A stretch of 64,000 bases of DNA from Paenibacillus tepidiphilus (GCF_008635795.1 NZ_VWRQ01000001.1:429829-493828), one strand, 5' to 3'; shown: positions 18,019-26,727, counted from the first letter of the stretch. Notes: generated by a model not told the origin, from the sequence alone. Program-made: numbers and translations.

Positions 18019-18420
18019 TCAGCCTTCGATAATCTTCAGATAGCATTTGCGGTTTCTGGGGCCGTCGAACTCACAGAAGTAAATACCCTGCCAGCGGCCA
18101 AGCAGCAGCTCGCCGTCATGAATGATAATGCTTTGCGACGGGCCGGCGGTAATAGACTTGAGGTGTGAGGCGGTATTGCCCTCGCTGTGCCGGTATTTCG
18201 GGTGCTCCCATGGATAAACTTCATCAAGGCGCATCAGCACATCATGCTTGACATCGGGATCGGCATTCTCGTTAATGGCAATCCCGGCGGTCGTATGTGG
18301 ACAATAGACGACAGCAATGCCGTTCTTAACCCCGCTTTTGTTGACAAAGGATAGCACTTCACGGGTAATGTCGCGGAGTTCGTCCCGCCCCTTGGTTGAA
18401 ATGTCCAGCGTATGCAGCAT
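18019..18420 (-). CDS. YjbQ family protein (UPF0047, secondary thiamine-phosphate synthase type)
   Basis: A 133-residue protein matching the full length of the UPF0047/YjbQ family. Conserved stretches include V-Y-C-P-H-T-T-A-G-I-A-I-N-E-N-A-D, H-D-G-E-L-L-L-G-R-W-Q-G-I-Y-F-C-E-F-D-G-P-R and the H-S-E-G-N-T-A-S-H segment. E. coli YjbQ has weak thiamine-phosphate synthase activity; the physiological role is uncertain. The gene is monocistronic and convergent with the TetR gene. Confidence 0.9.
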   Translation of the reverse strand: MLHTLDISTKGRDELRDITREVLSFVNKSGVKNGIAVVYCPHTTAGIAINENADPDVKHDVLMRLDEVYPWEHPKYRHSEGNTASHLKSITAGPSQSIIIHDGELLLGRWQGIYFCEFDGPRNRKCYLKIIEG

Positions 18421-18490
18421 GGTTTGATTTCCCCTTTCAGTCTGGCGATTAACGGATAATTTATTTTACCCCAAAAGCGCAGGAAAGTAA

Positions 18491-18556
18491 TTGACGTCAA
18501 CAAGGTGCTTTGGTAAAGTAGTGATAATATTAAACCAAGTATATTAATAGGATTAA
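18491..18556 (+). promoter_or_regulatory. Promoter of the sulfate operon with a possible CymR-type operator
   Basis: TTGACG (18491-18496), a 17-bp spacer and TAAAGT (18514-18519) form a good sigma-A promoter 95 bp before cysT. Just downstream, an A/T-rich block (18524-18556) contains ATAGGATTAAT and a TTAAACCAAG arm, loosely like the CymR sites that control sulfur genes in Bacillus. The promoter is seen; the operator is inference. Confidence 0.45.
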
Positions 18557-18613
18557 TGCTGGGTGTAAAAGATCGTAAACCGACCGGTAAGCCGGAGGTA
18601 GGAGGCTTAGAAT

Positions 18614-19429
18614 TTGAACTCGCTGCTTAGACACAGGGGCTGGACCTGGGGATTCCGCACTACTATTCTGCTGTATTTCGTCATTCTGATTGTGCTGCCG
18701 ATACTGGGAGTCTACTACAATTCCTTTTCACAAGGCTTTAGCGGGTTTGTGGAGAGCGTAAGCGACCCCATTGCCTGGAAGTCGGTGCTGCTAACCCTGA
18801 AGCTGGCTGTCCTCGCTACCGTGATTAATGTTCTGCTGGGCACGATGATTGCCTGGGTGCTGATCCGCTATCAATTTCCCGGCAAAGCACTGCTGAACAG
18901 TCTTGTAGACCTGCCCTTTGCACTGCCGACGGCGGTCGGGGGGCTGATGATCCTCCTGCTGCTCGGTCCGGGCAGCCTGATTGGCGGCCTGGCCGAATCG
19001 CTTGGCTTCGAGATCGTCTTCCACCAGCCGGCTATCGTCATCGCCATGGTGTTTGTCACGTTCCCGTTTGTAATCCGCGCGGTGCAGCCGCTGCTGGAGG
19101 AGCTTGATCCCTCGGAGGAGGAAGCGGCGTACACGATGGGGGCCGCCAGCCCCCGGGTGTTCCGGGAGATCATTCTGCCGTCGATGGCACCGGGGATGAT
19201 CAGCGGAGGCATGCTGGCCTTCTCACGGGCACTGGCCGAGTTCGGAGCTGTTGTGCTGGTGGCAGGCAATATTCCCGGGCGGACGCTTGTCTCCTCCGTG
19301 TTCATTTACGGCGAGGTAGAGAGCGATAACCCCGCAGGTGCCGCAGCGGTTTCGATTATTCTCCTGACCCTGTCCTTCCTTATTCTCTGGCTGATTAATT
19401 TGGCGCAGATGAGGGGGAGACGAGCATGA
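18614..19429 (+). CDS. cysT: Sulfate ABC transporter permease CysT
   Basis: A 271-residue membrane protein with about six membrane segments and the EAA-type loop E-E-E-A-A-Y-T-M-G-A (about residues 170-180) that contacts the ATPase. V-D-L-P-F-A-L-P-T-A-V-G-G is the signature of CysT/CysU sulfate or thiosulfate permeases. Translation starts at TTG 18614, preceded by GGAGG. It overlaps cysW by four bases (ATGA), so translation of the two permeases is coupled. Confidence 0.93.
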   Translation: MNSLLRHRGWTWGFRTTILLYFVILIVLPILGVYYNSFSQGFSGFVESVSDPIAWKSVLLTLKLAVLATVINVLLGTMIAWVLIRYQFPGKALLNSLVDLPFALPTAVGGLMILLLLGPGSLIGGLAESLGFEIVFHQPAIVIAMVFVTFPFVIRAVQPLLEELDPSEEEAAYTMGAASPRVFREIILPSMAPGMISGGMLAFSRALAEFGAVVLVAGNIPGRTLVSSVFIYGEVESDNPAGAAAVSIILLTLSFLILWLINLAQMRGRRA

Positions 19430-20223
19430 GGAGATTATGGATTACACTGACTTATATTGTTTTTTTCGTGCTGATTGCCGCTCCTCTCGGAAAAATGGCG
19501 ACCAATGCCTTCAGCGGCGGCTTCAGCGGCTTCCGGGAAGCGTTGGCCCGCCCGGAAGCGCTGCACGCGCTCATGATGACCGGGCTTGTGGTGATAGTGG
19601 TTACCCTGCTGAATACTTTGTTCGGTATCATGCTGGCACTGTATCTGGTGCGGGCCGACTGGCTGAGCCGCCGCATAAAGGGCTTCCTGAACAGCATTGT
19701 GGATCTGCCTTATGCCGTATCACCGGTCATCGGGGGTCTGATGATTGTACTTCTCTTAGGCCCGGACAGCGCCTTGGGCGGACTGCTTGAGCAAGTCGGG
19801 CTGAAGATTGTGTACGCTTTTCCGGGAATGGTCATTGCGACGCTGTTTGTGACCTTTCCGCTGATGGTCAGAGAAATTATGCCGGTGCTGCAGGAGATCG
19901 GTGCCCAGCAGGAAGAGGCAGCCTCGACGCTAGGTGCGTACGGCTGGACGACCTTCTGGAAGGTGACCTGGCCCTCCATCCGCTGGGCGGTGGCATACGG
20001 AGTTATCTTGACGGTGGCCCGCTCCTTGGGCGAATTCGGCGCCGTGCTGGTCGTTTCAGGCAATATCATGAACAAGACACAGACAGCAACCACGCTGGTC
20101 TATCAGGATGTCGAGAATTTCAATGTTACGGCGGCGGGCGGTATTGCACTGGTGCTGGCCGCTTTCTCCGCCGGGCTGCTGCTGCTCATGGAATGGAGCA
20201 AGAGAAGAAAGGAAGTGCATTGA
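19426..20223 (+). CDS. cysW: Sulfate ABC transporter permease CysW
   Basis: A 265-residue membrane protein, partner of CysT in the heterodimeric channel. V-D-L-P-Y-A-V-S-P-V-I-G-G is the CysW version of the permease signature, and the ATPase-contact loop E-E-A-A-S-T-L-G-A is present. About six membrane segments are visible. It overlaps cysT by four bases and ends one base before cysA. The compact spacing supports a single transcript. Confidence 0.93.
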   Translation: MRRLWITLTYIVFFVLIAAPLGKMATNAFSGGFSGFREALARPEALHALMMTGLVVIVVTLLNTLFGIMLALYLVRADWLSRRIKGFLNSIVDLPYAVSPVIGGLMIVLLLGPDSALGGLLEQVGLKIVYAFPGMVIATLFVTFPLMVREIMPVLQEIGAQQEEAASTLGAYGWTTFWKVTWPSIRWAVAYGVILTVARSLGEFGAVLVVSGNIMNKTQTATTLVYQDVENFNVTAAGGIALVLAAFSAGLLLLMEWSKRRKEVH

Positions 20224-20224
20224 T

Positions 20225-21289
20225 ATGCATGTGGAGGTTCGGGGACTAAATAAGCATTTTGGAGATTTCCATGCTGTAAAGGACGTTAGCTTCGGCATTG
20301 CCAAAGGTCATCTGATCGGCCTGCTCGGACCGAGCGGCGGCGGCAAGACGTCGATTCTGCGTATGCTTGCGGGACTGGAGACGCCGGATGGCGGGGAGAT
20401 CGTGTTCCACGGCAAAACGGTCAACAATCTGCCTCCGCAGGAGCGGGAGATCGGGTTTGTATTCCAGAACTATGCACTGTTCAAGCATATGACCGTGTAT
20501 GACAATATTGCCTTTGGCCTCAAGGTCAAGAAGGCGAACAAGAACGCAATCCGTGACCGTGTACAGGAGCTGGTGGAGCTCACCGGGCTAAAAGGCTTCG
20601 AGAAGCGTTATCCGCATCAGCTTTCGGGCGGGCAGCGGCAGCGGGTGGCATTTGCCCGGGCGCTGGCTCCCGAGCCGCAGCTTCTGCTGCTGGATGAGCC
20701 GTTCGCGGCGATTGATGCCAAGATCCGCCAGGAGCTGCGTTCCTGGCTGCGCGAGCTGATTGAGCGTGTAGGCATCACTTCAATCTTCGTTACGCATGAC
20801 CAGGATGAAGCGATTGAAGTAGCCGATGAAATTATGATCATCAGCCAAGGGCGGCTGGAGCAAAAAGGCACTCCGTGGGATATCTATAAGGAGCCGAAGA
20901 CTCCGTTCGTTGCTACCTTTATCGGCGAATCTACACTGATCGAGAACGCCGATGAGCTCAAGGGCTTCAAGAACGCCGGCGGCAGCAAGCCGACCAAGGC
21001 GCTGATCCGCCCCGAGTACATCGAGGTGGGCCAACTGAACGAATTCAAAATGGCCTCCGCCACAGAACAGGGCATCGTGCGGCATTTGCATTTCCGCGGC
21101 AGCGAATGGCTGGTAGAGGTGGAAGTGAACGGCCATAAGCTGACAACCTACCGGTCCCTGGAGAAGGAGACCTTGCAGCCGGGCCAGGAGATTGCGGTGC
21201 TGGTGCACCGCGCATACCTGTTCAACGACGATCGGAGCTGGATTCAGGAGAACGGACTGAAGGAAGACCCGATGCCGGTATTTATTTAA
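20225..21289 (+). CDS. cysA: Sulfate ABC transporter ATP-binding protein CysA
   Basis: A 354-residue ATPase. Walker A is G-P-S-G-G-G-K-T at 35-42, the ABC signature L-S-G-G-Q-R-Q-R lies near 135, and Walker B L-L-L-L-D-E-P-F follows. A C-terminal TOBE-like regulatory domain (about 240-354) is usual for CysA. The ATG at 20225 follows GGAAGTG; longer upstream frames overlap cysW and add non-family sequence. Serine/threonine-rich substrate cannot be told from the ATPase alone, but the neighbouring permeases and sulfate-binding protein fix the role. Confidence 0.94.
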   Translation: MHVEVRGLNKHFGDFHAVKDVSFGIAKGHLIGLLGPSGGGKTSILRMLAGLETPDGGEIVFHGKTVNNLPPQEREIGFVFQNYALFKHMTVYDNIAFGLKVKKANKNAIRDRVQELVELTGLKGFEKRYPHQLSGGQRQRVAFARALAPEPQLLLLDEPFAAIDAKIRQELRSWLRELIERVGITSIFVTHDQDEAIEVADEIMIISQGRLEQKGTPWDIYKEPKTPFVATFIGESTLIENADELKGFKNAGGSKPTKALIRPEYIEVGQLNEFKMASATEQGIVRHLHFRGSEWLVEVEVNGHKLTTYRSLEKETLQPGQEIAVLVHRAYLFNDDRSWIQENGLKEDPMPVFI

Positions 21290-21297
21290 TAAGTGGA

Positions 21298-21480
21298 GTA
21301 CCTGAATAAGCTACCAAGAGAAGCACCACTTTGTGGGGATGAAAAGTATGGGGTCCCCGCAAAGTACCTGAATAAGCTATCAAGAGAAGTACCACTTTGT
21401 GGGGATGAAAAGTATGGGGCCCCCGCAAAGTATCTGAATCGACTTCGAAGAAATACATCACTTTGTGGGGTATATAAAGG
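21298..21480 (+). repeat. Three 66-bp tandem repeats forming hairpins between cysA and sbp
   Basis: Two near-identical 66-bp units (21298-21363, 21364-21429) and a third, more diverged partial unit (from 21430). Full units contain CTTTGTGGGG and CCCCGCAAAG-type arms that can pair across a short loop. The array separates the membrane/ATPase genes from the binding-protein gene. A related arm pair is found near 26812-26844. Confidence 0.8.
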
Positions 21481-21492
21481 AGGGTCGCCGGA

Positions 21493-22569
21493 ATGGAGCC
21501 ACGAAGAAGGAGCAGACGACTGCACGGATGGCTGGCTGGTATGCTGCTGGTTCTGCTCACGGTTGTCGCTGCCGGCTGCGCAGGCCAGGACAGCGGGGCT
21601 GACACGCAGGGGCAGGAGCCGGTACAGGACGGCGATCTGACGCTGGTTATCGGCGCGTACAGTGTTGTGAAGGATGCGATGGGCGAGATTCTGCCTTTGT
21701 TCGCAGCGGAATGGAAGGCCAAGACCGGACAAACCCTGGCCTTCCAGGAATCCTATGAAGCCTCGGGTACCCAGGCCAGAGCCATTGCCGGCGGCTTCGA
21801 GGCGGATGTGACGCTGCTGGCGCTGGAGGGGGATGTCGGGAAGCTGGTTAAGGCCGGGTTGGTGCAGGAGAACTGGAAGGATAGAGGCGCAGCCGGTATG
21901 ATTACCCGCTCGGTGGTGGCTTTGGGTACCCGCGAGGGCAACCCGAAGGGCATCAAGGATTTCGCCGATTTGGCAAAGCCGGGCGTGAAGGTGCTGTATC
22001 CGAATCCGAAGACCTCCGGCGGGGCGCAGTGGGATATCAACGCCATTTATGGCGCAGGTCTCAAGATGTCCGAGGAACAGACGGGGCAGAAGGACCCTGC
22101 GGCCGCCAAGGCTTTTCTGGAGAGTATCCATGCCAATGTAGAGTCGCTCGACAAGAGCGGGCGAGCCTCCATGGCTGCATTCGAATACGGCGTAGGCGAC
22201 GTCATCGTTACCTATGAGAATGAGCTGCTGGCGCGGATCGCCCAAGGCGTGAACTATGAAGTCATTATTCCGGATAATACGATTCTGATAGAGAACCCGG
22301 CAGCCGTAGTTGATCAATATGTCGACGAACGCGGCACGCGCGCGGCTGCTGAGGCGCTGGTTGATTTCCTCACCACGCCGCAGGCGCAGGAAGTATTCGC
22401 CGCGCACGGCTTCCGTCCGGTAGACGAGCAGGTGTATGCCGCTAATGAAAGCCGTTATCCCGTACCGGCAGGCTTATTCGACATTGCTTATCTCGGCGGG
22501 TGGAGTGAAGTGCGCGAAACGCTATATTCGAAGCGCGGAGTCTGGTACCAAGTGCTGGCCGGGATCTAA
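21493..22569 (+). CDS. sbp: Sulfate-binding lipoprotein
   Basis: A 358-residue extracellular binding protein anchored as a lipoprotein: basic start, hydrophobic core and lipobox V-A-A-G-C with Cys29. The mature protein has the Sbp/CysP features: S-Y-E-A-S-G-T-Q-A-R-A-I near residue 92, a central K-T-S-G-G-A-Q-W-D segment and V-T-Y-E-N-E-L late in the chain. The order here is cysT-cysW-cysA-sbp; in many Bacillota the binding protein comes first. A strong AAAGGAGGG site lies upstream and a terminator follows. Confidence 0.92.
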   Translation: MEPRRRSRRLHGWLAGMLLVLLTVVAAGCAGQDSGADTQGQEPVQDGDLTLVIGAYSVVKDAMGEILPLFAAEWKAKTGQTLAFQESYEASGTQARAIAGGFEADVTLLALEGDVGKLVKAGLVQENWKDRGAAGMITRSVVALGTREGNPKGIKDFADLAKPGVKVLYPNPKTSGGAQWDINAIYGAGLKMSEEQTGQKDPAAAKAFLESIHANVESLDKSGRASMAAFEYGVGDVIVTYENELLARIAQGVNYEVIIPDNTILIENPAAVVDQYVDERGTRAAAEALVDFLTTPQAQEVFAAHGFRPVDEQVYAANESRYPVPAGLFDIAYLGGWSEVRETLYSKRGVWYQVLAGI

Positions 22570-22585
22570 GGACATAGCGACCTGT

Positions 22586-22624
22586 AAGCCGTATTCGCGG
22601 AGTCTCCGCGAGTGCGGCTTTTTG
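22586..22624 (+). terminator. Intrinsic terminator after sbp
   Basis: AAGCCGTATTCGCGGA (22586-22601) and TCCGCGAGTGCGGCTT (22605-22620) form a long hairpin with a three-base loop, followed by a T-run. Confidence 0.85.
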
Positions 22625-22772
22625 CTGATTACAATCAGGAGGGACACGGGTACAAGCCTCGCGGGCATGCTCTTTTGCCGGAGGGGTTAAATTGCCCGGG
22701 AGGTTGTTTTATAATGGGAGGGGAGTTTAAGGGATTTGCAGCTTTGACTTATGCAAGCGGGGAGGACGGCTT

Positions 22773-23555
22773 ATGGATACACTAGTATTCTTGGGAACCG
22801 GGGATGCCATGGGCGTTCCCCGTATTTACTGCGGGTGCGAGACCTGCAATGAAGCAAGAGCGGGCGGAATGAACGCACGGCTTCGTTCTTCTGTACTGAT
22901 CGAAGGCGAGCAGGACTTTCTGGTCATTGACTGCGGGCCGGACTGGCGCCGGCAGATGGAAGCAGAGGGGCGGCGCGGGATGCGCAGGCTGCTTGTCACG
23001 CATCCGCACTTTGATCATATCGGGGGGCTGCCGGAATGGGCTGACGCCTGCCGCTGGATGGGGTACCGGGGCGAATTGTATGCGCCGGCCGAGGTAATTC
23101 CGGTGATCCAGCGGCAGTACCCGTGGCTTGGCGGCCACATTGATATGATTCCTTGCGATGACGGAATTCAGCTGGACGGGTGGCAGATTGCCGCCTGGCG
23201 GGTCAACCACGGTAAGAACGGTTATTCCTACGCCTTCCGGCTGGAGAAGAACGGGTATGTCTGGGTGTACTGTCCGGACTCGATCTCGCTGACGGACGAG
23301 GAGACCAGGCTGATGCACGGCGCGGATCTGCTGGTGCTGGGGACCAGCTTCTATTATGAATCCGCCGAACTGTCTTCGCGTTCCGTCTACGATATGACCG
23401 AAGCGGCGGAGCTGCTTGCCCGCGTTAAGCCGAAGCGGGCGGTCTACACCCATATGTCGCATGACGTGGATTTCCGCAAAGCGTATATCCTGCCGGAGCA
23501 GGTTACGCTGGGAACCGCCGGGCTCCGAATTCCGCTCGTCAAGAGTGAAGACTGA
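22773..23555 (+). CDS. PhnP-like MBL-fold metallohydrolase
   Basis: A 260-residue metallo-beta-lactamase-fold hydrolase. The metal motif is H-P-H-F-D-H (His77, His79, Asp81, His82). A Cys cluster near the start (Cys20, Cys22, Cys25, in C-G-C-E-T-C) matches the structural zinc site of PhnP, a cyclic phosphodiesterase of the C-P lyase pathway. No other phosphonate genes are nearby, so this is a stand-alone PhnP-type phosphodiesterase of unknown substrate. ATG at 22773 follows GGGGAGG. Confidence 0.85.
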   Translation: MDTLVFLGTGDAMGVPRIYCGCETCNEARAGGMNARLRSSVLIEGEQDFLVIDCGPDWRRQMEAEGRRGMRRLLVTHPHFDHIGGLPEWADACRWMGYRGELYAPAEVIPVIQRQYPWLGGHIDMIPCDDGIQLDGWQIAAWRVNHGKNGYSYAFRLEKNGYVWVYCPDSISLTDEETRLMHGADLLVLGTSFYYESAELSSRSVYDMTEAAELLARVKPKRAVYTHMSHDVDFRKAYILPEQVTLGTAGLRIPLVKSED

Positions 23556-23572
23556 GAGCGCTAGACATTATA

Positions 23573-23615
23573 AAAAGGGCTGCATATTGCGATTAGTCGC
23601 ATATGCAGCCCTTTT
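23573..23615. terminator. Bidirectional terminator between PhnP-like gene and luxS
   Basis: AAAAGGGCTGCATAT and ATATGCAGCCCTTTT flank a short inner stem, giving A- and T-runs on both outer sides. It can serve the plus-strand hydrolase gene and the minus-strand luxS. Confidence 0.9.
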
Positions 23616-23634
23616 GGGCGTCTGTCAGGCTCTT

Positions 23635-24090
23635 CTAGCTGCGGAACGGATCATCGCTGATCCCCGCCTCCAGCGCCTGACGGGCATATTCCTTGGCACT
23701 GAACAGGGAGTGGTCCCGGTAATTGCCGCATTCCAGAGCGGATACGGCCGGAACCTCTCCGGTCTGCAGCACCTGCTGCAGCACGCGGGTGAACGCTGCT
23801 GCGACATCGGCCGGTGAATGCTCATCCCAGAGGATCAGGTAAAACCCGGTGCGGCAGCCCATCGGCGAGACATCAATAACACCCGGAAGCTCGTCGCGCA
23901 GATAGGTGGCCAGCAGATGCTCCAGCGTATGTACGGCTGCCGTCGGCAGCGCGTCCTGGTTAGGCTGCAGCAGGCGCAGATCGTACTTCTGGATGGTACT
24001 GCCCTTACCGTCCCGCTCCGTGCCGGCAATGCGGACATACGGTGCTTTTACTTTCGTGTGGTCAAGCTGGAAACTTTCAACCTTCGCCAT
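23635..24090 (-). CDS. luxS: S-ribosylhomocysteine lyase (LuxS)
   Basis: A 151-residue metalloenzyme that splits S-ribosylhomocysteine into homocysteine and the autoinducer-2 precursor, in the activated methyl cycle. Metal ligands His54, His58 (H-T-L-E-H) and Cys121 (A-L-E-C-G-N-Y) are present, as are Cys79 (S-P-M-G-C-R-T-G) and Glu57. The ATG at 24090 follows AAAGGAG and gives the family length; the upstream start at 24219 is rejected. It is monocistronic. Confidence 0.96.
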   Translation of the reverse strand: MAKVESFQLDHTKVKAPYVRIAGTERDGKGSTIQKYDLRLLQPNQDALPTAAVHTLEHLLATYLRDELPGVIDVSPMGCRTGFYLILWDEHSPADVAAAFTRVLQQVLQTGEVPAVSALECGNYRDHSLFSAKEYARQALEAGISDDPFRS

Positions 24091-24259
24091 TGTTGCGTTC
24101 TCCTTTACTGGCAAGCTTTTGCCTATGAAGCTACCATAGTCCACTGCAAAAGTAAACCATAAATCATACAAAACCACTGGGATATGCTCCAAGTAATGAG
24201 AAACGCTTGTCGAGTCCATGAATGGATCGGTCTGGAGACTGAGTGGAAGTTCCTTCCTG

Positions 24260-24286
24260 CGCCGCTTCTGGGCGGCGGGCGGTTTT
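24260..24286 (+). terminator. Possible attenuator hairpin ahead of the ABC exporter
   Basis: CGCCGC (24260-24265) and GCGGCG (24272-24277) with an adjoining GGCGG run lead into TTTTT, only about 45 bp before the exporter start. It may be a leader attenuator rather than a terminator of an upstream gene, since luxS reads the other way. Confidence 0.4.
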
Positions 24287-24328
24287 TAATACACTGGGGG
24301 TATGAGATGTCAAAAGGAGGTTATGTCT

Positions 24329-26137
24329 GTGCAATCCAAAAGCACGATGTACCGGCTGGGCAAATATATGCTGGGACACAAACTGAGCTATGCGGTACTA
24401 AGCATCACCATGCTGGTGGACATTGCGCTGAATCTGGGAATTGCCTGGATGCTGGCGAGAATAACCGATGCCGCGGTTTCACTGGATGTGGGAGCGTTTC
24501 AGGGACTGATTGTTATCGGGCTGGTTTACCTGCTGCTGGTCGGACTGAACGGGTTTATCGACACCTGGCTGAAAAATAAAGTCTCCGCCAGCATCCGCTC
24601 CGAGCTGCGGCACGATATGATGAAGCATACGCTGGCACTGCCGCAGTCCTATTTTGACCGCAAGCATTCAGGCGATCTGCTCTCACGGTTCACGAATGAC
24701 AATCAAGCCGTCGGGAATGCCTGCGGCGCGGTGATCATTGATCTGGTGCGCAATCCGCTGCTGGCCCTGGCATCGTTCGGTTACCTGCTCTATATTAACT
24801 GGCTGCTGGCGCTGATCTGTTTTGCCATGGGGCCGCTGCTGTTCGTAACGGGTAAAATCTTCGGCAAAGCGATGCGGGTTAACAGCGTTCGGCTGCAGGA
24901 GCAGATGAGCCGCACCACCGCCTTTCTGAATGATATTCTGGGCAGCAGTCCGGTATTCAAATCGTTCTCTATTGAAGCACGGCTGATGAAGCGTTACAAG
25001 GCGGAAAGCGATCAGGTCAATGCTCTGGAGCAGCAGCGGGGGAGGATCGAGGGGGCAACCGGCTCGTTCTCTTCGGTACTCGGCAACGGGACCTTCCTGC
25101 TGGCGCTGATTGTCGCCGGGCTCTTCGTAGCCAAGGGGCAGCTTGAGGTCGGAGCGATGATGGCTTTTATCCAGCTGATGAATTTCCTGGTCGGCCCCTT
25201 CTCAATCCTGCCGTCATTGGTAGCGTCCATGCAGCAGTCGCTGGGCGCGGCGGAGCGGATCTTCGAGGTTATGGATGCGCCGGTGGAAACACAGTGCCTG
25301 CCGGAGCCGCGCAGCAGCAGCCCTGATTTCGCGGAGCTGGTATTGTCGGAGGTCAGCTTCCGTTATCCGGATGCCGATAAGCCAAGCTTGAACGGGGTAA
25401 GCGCAGAACTGCGCAAGGGTATGCAGTTAGCGGTAGTGGGACCGAGCGGCGGCGGAAAATCGACGCTGTTCAAGCTGCTGCAGGGCTTCTATATCCAGGA
25501 TTCGGGACAGATTGCGATCAACGGACAAGACAGCAGGGCAATGAGCCTGGAGGAGCTGCGGAGCTACTTCGCTTACGTGCCCCAGGAGCCGGGGCTTTAT
25601 ACAGGCAGTATCCGCGACAATATCGGCAACGCCAAACCGGATGCCACGGAGGCGGAGATTATTAAGGCGCTGCAAGGGGCGAATGCTTATGAGTTCGTCA
25701 TGGAGCTGCCGCAGGGGATCGACACGGAGATCGGCGAGCATGGCTCCCGGCTCTCGGGCGGACAGCGCCAGCGGTTGGCCATTGCCCGGGCGATGCTGAA
25801 GGACGCGCCGATCCTGCTGCTGGACGAAGCGACGGCGGCGCTCGACAACGAATCGGAGAAGATGGTCCAGCAGGCCATCCGCAAGCTGATGAAGAACAAG
25901 ACGACGCTGGTGATCGCCCACCGGCTGTCCACCGTCCAGAACGCCGATCTTATCCTGGTCCTGGAGGACGGGGAGATTGCCGAACGCGGCAAGCATGAGG
26001 AGCTGCTGGCGCTGGGCGGACGCTATTACGACCTGTATCATTCGCAGCTGGAGCCGGAAGCGGGAGGGGTTGAGGAGCAGCTGGCAAAGCCTTCATTTAA
26101 TGCTGCTCCGCTATGTACGGAGCTGTCCGGGACGTAG
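24329..26137 (+). CDS. ABC exporter, fused membrane and ATPase domains
   Basis: A 602-residue half-transporter of the MsbA/BmrA type: six membrane helices in residues 1-310, then an ATPase domain with Walker A G-P-S-G-G-G-K-S near 370, signature L-S-G-G-Q-R-Q-R and Walker B I-L-L-L-D-E-A-T followed by the H-loop A-H-R-L-S-T. It probably works as a homodimer and exports a drug, lipid or peptide. GTG at 24329 is chosen because AAAAGGAGG is then 8 bp away; the ATG at 24323 is too close to it. Its TAG stop codon abuts the inverted-repeat element that follows. Confidence 0.9.
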   Translation: MQSKSTMYRLGKYMLGHKLSYAVLSITMLVDIALNLGIAWMLARITDAAVSLDVGAFQGLIVIGLVYLLLVGLNGFIDTWLKNKVSASIRSELRHDMMKHTLALPQSYFDRKHSGDLLSRFTNDNQAVGNACGAVIIDLVRNPLLALASFGYLLYINWLLALICFAMGPLLFVTGKIFGKAMRVNSVRLQEQMSRTTAFLNDILGSSPVFKSFSIEARLMKRYKAESDQVNALEQQRGRIEGATGSFSSVLGNGTFLLALIVAGLFVAKGQLEVGAMMAFIQLMNFLVGPFSILPSLVASMQQSLGAAERIFEVMDAPVETQCLPEPRSSSPDFAELVLSEVSFRYPDADKPSLNGVSAELRKGMQLAVVGPSGGGKSTLFKLLQGFYIQDSGQIAINGQDSRAMSLEELRSYFAYVPQEPGLYTGSIRDNIGNAKPDATEAEIIKALQGANAYEFVMELPQGIDTEIGEHGSRLSGGQRQRLAIARAMLKDAPILLLDEATAALDNESEKMVQQAIRKLMKNKTTLVIAHRLSTVQNADLILVLEDGEIAERGKHEELLALGGRYYDLYHSQLEPEAGGVEEQLAKPSFNAAPLCTELSGT

Positions 26138-26727
26138 CTAGTACCTTGACCGCATCAAATTGTAGCTGTGCACCATCTATTTGCGAGTAAGGCTGGAGAC
26201 GCGCGCACCTAGATCCCTATCCCGTGAACAGGCCGACAAACAGCAAAGTCCGGCTAATTAATCCTATTGTAGGCGAAAAATCGACCATAATGGGCTACCG
26301 TGAAGGTAAATAGGGCAAACGTAGTTGAAAAATCGACCACAATGTCTTGCCGTGGAGGAAAACAGACCCATTGTAGTCAAAAAACCGACCACAATGGGCT
26401 GCAGTGAAGGTAGACAGGCCAAACGTAGTTGAAAAATCGACCATAATCCACAAACCAAGCTCACCTCACGAAAAGCAGGGCAGTACCTTAAAGTTCTCAT
26501 GTTGCTCTTGTTCAGGGGTAGTGGAAAATCGCCACCTGATTTCACCTGTGCGTTAGTGTTTGCATCGCCGAATTGGCTGCATAGAAAGCCTCCAGCAAGA
26601 AGTGACTGCGTGGGAAGTGAAACGAAACCAGGCTTAGAAATCGGTGCAATGGCACTTTATAACCGGGTAAGCTAGAGGCGAATTAAAGCACTTAGACCCT
26701 GAAATTTGAATGGGTCAAGGTACTAGC
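26137..26727. mobile_element. 591-bp element with 15-bp perfect terminal inverted repeats, MITE-like
   Basis: GCTAGTACCTTGACC (26137-26151) is repeated in inverted form as GGTCAAGGTACTAGC (26713-26727), and the match continues weakly inward (CAAATT). CTAG lies at both ends. No transposase or other credible gene is inside. The interior holds a 52-bp tandem array (26269-26452) and several smaller repeats. This fits a non-autonomous mobile element, but a long structured RNA with pairing ends is also possible. The region fills the 743-bp gap between the exporter and the HAD gene. Confidence 0.6.
26269..26452. repeat. 52-bp tandem array inside the inverted-repeat element
   Basis: Units begin with GTAG at 26269, 26321, 26373 and 26425, an exact 52-bp spacing, with a conserved core like GTTGAAAAATCGACCA(C/T)AAT. 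The fourth unit is partial. A further core copy, GGAAAATCGCCACC, occurs at about 26523, and a similar pair is found at 35608-35690. Confidence 0.75.

Noticed and set aside
21286..22407. 373-codon minus-strand frame across the hairpin repeats and sbp
   Set aside because: Antisense to the clear sulfate-binding lipoprotein gene, and no recognisable domain.
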